Source of the DNA: Leptospiraceae bacterium
Lineage (GTDB): Bacteria > Spirochaetota > Leptospiria > Leptospirales > Leptospiraceae
Assembly (NCBI GenBank): GCA_024233865.1
Contig: JACKPA010000027.1
Coordinates: forward strand, 1 to 22,740
Reading direction: 5' to 3'
DNA: 22,740 nucleotides
A program made the translations under genes and the position numbers. Under the pieces are notes generated by a model. It searched no databases. It saw nothing but the letters and a program-made list of their open reading frames with translations, and was not told the DNA's origin. This document shows positions 22,688-22,740 of the stretch, piece by piece (the stretch's first letter is position 1; each line of letters starts with the position of its first letter).

Positions 22688-22740
22688 AGATTCCCCCCTA
22701 TTTGCTAAAAATTACTTTAAGCCTCAAAAACCCCCGTTCA

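Overview
The window is an AT-rich bacterial chromosome segment. It probably comes from a spirochaete of the Leptospira lineage. The grounds are several lipoproteins with loose, spirochaete-like lipoboxes (Cys preceded by INIQ, TLTN or CFMH), a giant secreted Rhs protein with FG-GAP repeats, and the general gene content. This placement is an inference; no rRNA or phylogenetic marker in the window proves it.

Left part (1-3279, minus strand): a Wzx-like polysaccharide flippase is followed, with no intervening base, by a seven-helix membrane protein with a large extracytoplasmic part. The second gene runs off the left edge. Middle-left (3427-4212, plus strand): a sigma70-type promoter precedes tRNA-Ser(UGA) and tRNA-Ser(GCU), then a small membrane-protein gene whose stop codon lies inside tRNA-Arg(ACG), then biotin synthase. 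Convergent with bioB is a minus-strand housekeeping stretch: RNase D-like exonuclease and RadA (overlapping by 4 nt), then a periplasmic ankyrin protein and HMG-CoA lyase (2 nt apart). A lone plus-strand AAA-ATPase/PD-(D/E)XK gene sits at 9146-10840.

Right part (10847-22579, minus strand): a one-directional envelope and secretion cluster. In transcription order it holds a 2429-codon SpvB/FG-GAP/YD-repeat/Rhs-core protein, laid out like a fused TcB-TcC toxin component. Then come a lipoprotein with a hydrophobic C-terminal segment, a second lipoprotein, a 38-codon ORF, a small outer-membrane beta-barrel protein, a six-kelch lipoprotein and a Cys-rich lipoprotein. Three gaps in this cluster carry tandem 10-bp units of the form ATCNGTGTNN.

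The main finding is a (TC)12 dinucleotide tract at the very start of the giant Rhs gene. The only ATG with a good ribosome binding site (22577-22579) is out of frame with the body of the gene at 12 repeats and would be in frame at 10 or 13. This is the structure of a phase-variable contingency locus, read here in the OFF phase or with only weak TTG initiation. The same protein carries two membrane segments and an internal lipobox (Cys1912) just before the Rhs core, and a hydrophobic Gly-rich C-terminal domain of about 350 residues.
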